DNA of 64,000 nucleotides from Polynucleobacter sp. VK25 (GTDB lineage: Bacteria; Pseudomonadota; Gammaproteobacteria; Burkholderiales; Burkholderiaceae): contig NZ_CP061288.1 of assembly GCF_018687355.1 (NCBI RefSeq), positions 816,144 to 880,143 of the forward strand. Direction: 5' to 3'. Positions 62,554 through 64,000 of this stretch are shown in pieces. The translations under genes were made by a program, and so were the position numbers. Under the pieces are notes generated by a model. It was not told the DNA's origin. It saw only the letters and a program-made list of their open reading frames with translations, and made no database searches. Positions within the stretch are counted from its first letter, which is position 1; every line of letters starts with the position of its first letter.

Positions 62554-63138
62554 ATGACAAAACTTACATCCAAGCCCATCTTAAAAAAAGCCGCCGGCAT
62601 CTTGGCTCAGGATTTTGCAATACCTAAAGATATAGCTTGGGCATGGGTTACTTTACTGCTCTCTCAAGAGGAGCAGAAGCGCGACAGCGAAGAAAAACGC
62701 TATAGCCGTATTGCAGAATTCGAAACTTGGATTTTGGGCCTAAGCCTACCAACTGATCCAAAGAATTCAGAGAGTGGCGCAGTGAGTCCGGCGTCCGTAA
62801 AAAATTCCGCAAGAAATGTCTTTGAGTGGCCCCATGAATACATCTTTGAAGAGCCTGTAGCGCCAAAGCATCTAGATGCCAAAGTAACTTATAGCGATAC
62901 CATCACCAAACCCATTTTGGATGCCGTTAAAGATGCAGGCGGATCCGATGATCGCGCAGCACTTATCGCTATCTTGGAGGGCTACGCTAAAGAGGGTCAA
63001 GAGCCTTTTGCCAATGTCACGCCTGAAGGTATTGAATGGAAAGGTAGCGCTTGGAAGGAGGGTGATAAATACAATCTCCTGACAATCAAGACTCTCCATA
63101 ACCGTCTAGCCAATTTAAGCAAGAAGGGCTTGATCTAA
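62554..63138 (+). CDS. Conserved-looking protein of unknown function
   Basis: A 194-residue soluble protein without signal or membrane segments. It opens with a helical stretch (KAAGILAQDFAIPKDIAWAW), has a Ser/Pro linker near 65-85 and ends LLTIKTLHNRLANLSKKGLI. No domain is recognised. The codon use is like the neighbours. It stands alone between the hydrolase gene and a terminator. Confidence 0.6.
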   Translation: MTKLTSKPILKKAAGILAQDFAIPKDIAWAWVTLLLSQEEQKRDSEEKRYSRIAEFETWILGLSLPTDPKNSESGAVSPASVKNSARNVFEWPHEYIFEEPVAPKHLDAKVTYSDTITKPILDAVKDAGGSDDRAALIAILEGYAKEGQEPFANVTPEGIEWKGSAWKEGDKYNLLTIKTLHNRLANLSKKGLI

Positions 63139-63167
63139 GAAATTGACTTAGCTGGGTTTTCTAAAGA

Positions 63168-63196
63168 AAAAGCCCCTAAATCACTTTAGGGGCTTT
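63168..63196. terminator. Bidirectional terminator
   Basis: AAAGCCCCTAAA (63169-63180) pairs with TTTAGGGGCTTT (63185-63196), loop TCAC. It serves the unknown gene on the left and the tRNA-Asn on the right. Confidence 0.85.
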
Positions 63197-63203
63197 ACTT
63201 ATT

Positions 63204-63279
63204 TGGCTCCTCGACCTGGGCTCGAACCAGGGACCTACGGATTAACAGTCCGGCGCTCTACCGACTGAGCTATCGAGGA
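63204..63279 (-). tRNA. tRNA-Asn (GTT anticodon)
   Basis: On the minus strand the 76-base tRNA has the acceptor stem TCCTCGA/TCGAGGA, an encoded CCA (complement of 63204-63206) and the anticodon loop CTGTTAA, giving GTT. The D arm AGCTCAGTCGGTAGAGC and T loop TTCGAGC are normal. Confidence 0.96.
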
Positions 63280-63300
63280 ATAAGCCGATATTATAGCAAG

Positions 63301-64000
63301 ATGAAATCACTTCTTCCCACTTCTGTACGGATCCCCAAAGTACTGACCATAGCTGGGTCTGATAGCGGCGGCGGAGCGGGGCTTCAGGCTGATCTTAAGG
63401 TAATCACTGCCTTGGGCGGCTATGGTATGTCGGTTATTACAGCTATTACCGCTCAAAATACCTTGGGAGTCACACGTATTCAGGATATAGATCTTGATGT
63501 TGTTGAGGCCCAGATTGATGCTGTTTTATTGGATATCGGGGCTGATATTGTCAAAATCGGGATGCTGGCAAGCCCAGAAATAGTCCGAACAGTTGCCAAG
63601 TCTTTGCGCAGACTTGGTGTGAAGCGAATTGTCCTAGACCCTGTTTTGCGTGCTACTTCGGGAGCAAGCTTGGGTGGTGACGATACCGCTCAAGCGATCA
63701 TTACTGAATTGTTTCCGATTGCATCACTCATCACACCAAATTTAGAAGAGGCATCTTTATTGCTCGGCCGCGAGATTAATGGCCCCGATGACTTCAAATT
63801 AGCCGCAGAAGAATTGCTCGATATGGGGCCGCAAGCAGTCCTGATTAAAGGTGGGCATTTGGATAGTACGCATACGCAAATTACCGATTATTTAATGTGG
63901 CGCACCATTGAAGATGGTCTCGAAGTTGTTCAATCAAAAGAGTTCAAGCACTACCGCGTTAATACTGCCAATACTCACGGTACTGGGTGTTCATTAGCAT
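63301..64000 (+). CDS. thiD: Hydroxymethylpyrimidine/phosphomethylpyrimidine kinase, 3' end cut off
   Basis: An open frame from ATG 63301 runs off the window, so the stop is not seen. The visible 233 residues begin MKSLLPTSVRIPKVLTIAGS and continue DSGGGAGLQADLKVITALGG, ITAITAQNTLGV, VKIGMLASPEIV and LDPVLRATSGASLGGDD, the ThiD ribokinase-fold motifs; NTHGTGCSLA at the edge is the anion hole with the catalytic Cys/Asp region. ThiD phosphorylates the pyrimidine part of thiamine twice. It is divergent from tRNA-Asn. Confidence 0.93.
   Translation, partial: MKSLLPTSVRIPKVLTIAGSDSGGGAGLQADLKVITALGGYGMSVITAITAQNTLGVTRIQDIDLDVVEAQIDAVLLDIGADIVKIGMLASPEIVRTVAKSLRRLGVKRIVLDPVLRATSGASLGGDDTAQAIITELFPIASLITPNLEEASLLLGREINGPDDFKLAAEELLDMGPQAVLIKGGHLDSTHTQITDYLMWRTIEDGLEVVQSKEFKHYRVNTANTHGTGCSLA

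Overview
The window looks like a stretch of chromosome from a free-living betaproteobacterium of the order Burkholderiales, most likely a low-GC member such as Polynucleobacter. This is an inference from gene content: a structured leader in front of sucA, an H-NS protein with the TWTGRGK-type C-terminus, several Bug (TctC-like) binding proteins without their transporter subunits, and trpS/dapA/bamC, cysE/trmJ/suhB and accA/tilS/lysC neighbourhoods. Base composition looks moderate by eye (not computed). I see no prophage, insertion sequence, CRISPR array or recognisable defence system. No gap between genes is much over 300 bases.

Positions 1-26430 are mostly housekeeping. A truncated tRNA-Pro is followed by a PaaI-type thioesterase and an H-NS-like protein. 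A MerR-type HTH protein with a receiver-like C-terminus diverges from sucA-sucB-lpdA-zapE, which has a sucA RNA-type leader. Next come a PHP-domain RNase AM candidate, trpS, a methyltransferase, dapA and bamC; a 56-residue lipoprotein; the ribosomal oxygenase roxA; an FKBP isomerase; cysE; trmJ; suhB; lpxH-ppiB-TPR lipoprotein; cysS-DNA glycosylase-accA-tilS-lysC; and tRNA-Ser(GCU).

Positions 26430-34310 are accessory. Two lipoproteins lie here, the first between tRNA-Ser and an imperfect copy of its 3' end plus terminator. A four-gene operon (Bug protein, AMP-dependent acyl-CoA synthetase, citryl-CoA-lyase-like protein, SDR) looks like a route for degrading an unidentified carboxylic acid. 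A cluster of small genes follows: a mini HTH/zinc protein behind a perfect palindrome, a secreted 98-100 residue protein, a zinc-ribbon/Smr-like protein and a YqjD-YqjE-YqjK-like trio.

Positions 34300-50220 are devoted to lipids and hydrocarbons. After apt and a nucleosidase come alkB and an alkJ-like GMC dehydrogenase (translationally coupled). Facing them is a beta-oxidation run (acyl-CoA dehydrogenase, FadB-like fusion, thiolase, DUF2147 protein, NMO-like flavoprotein, enoyl-CoA hydratase) with a TetR regulator at its head. An outer-membrane barrel protein, fadD and plsC follow. Together they could take an alkane through alcohol and fatty acid to acetyl-CoA, but no rubredoxin gene is present here.

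Positions 50220-64000 hold an IlvD/Edd dehydratase, a phenol-meta-pathway-like outer membrane protein, trhP, a fumarylacetoacetase-family protein, a ThDP enzyme behind a long hairpin, two divergent Bug proteins, an isocitrate-lyase/PEP-mutase-family protein, a secreted MetX-like alpha/beta hydrolase, an unknown protein, tRNA-Asn(GUU) and the start of thiD, which runs off the end.
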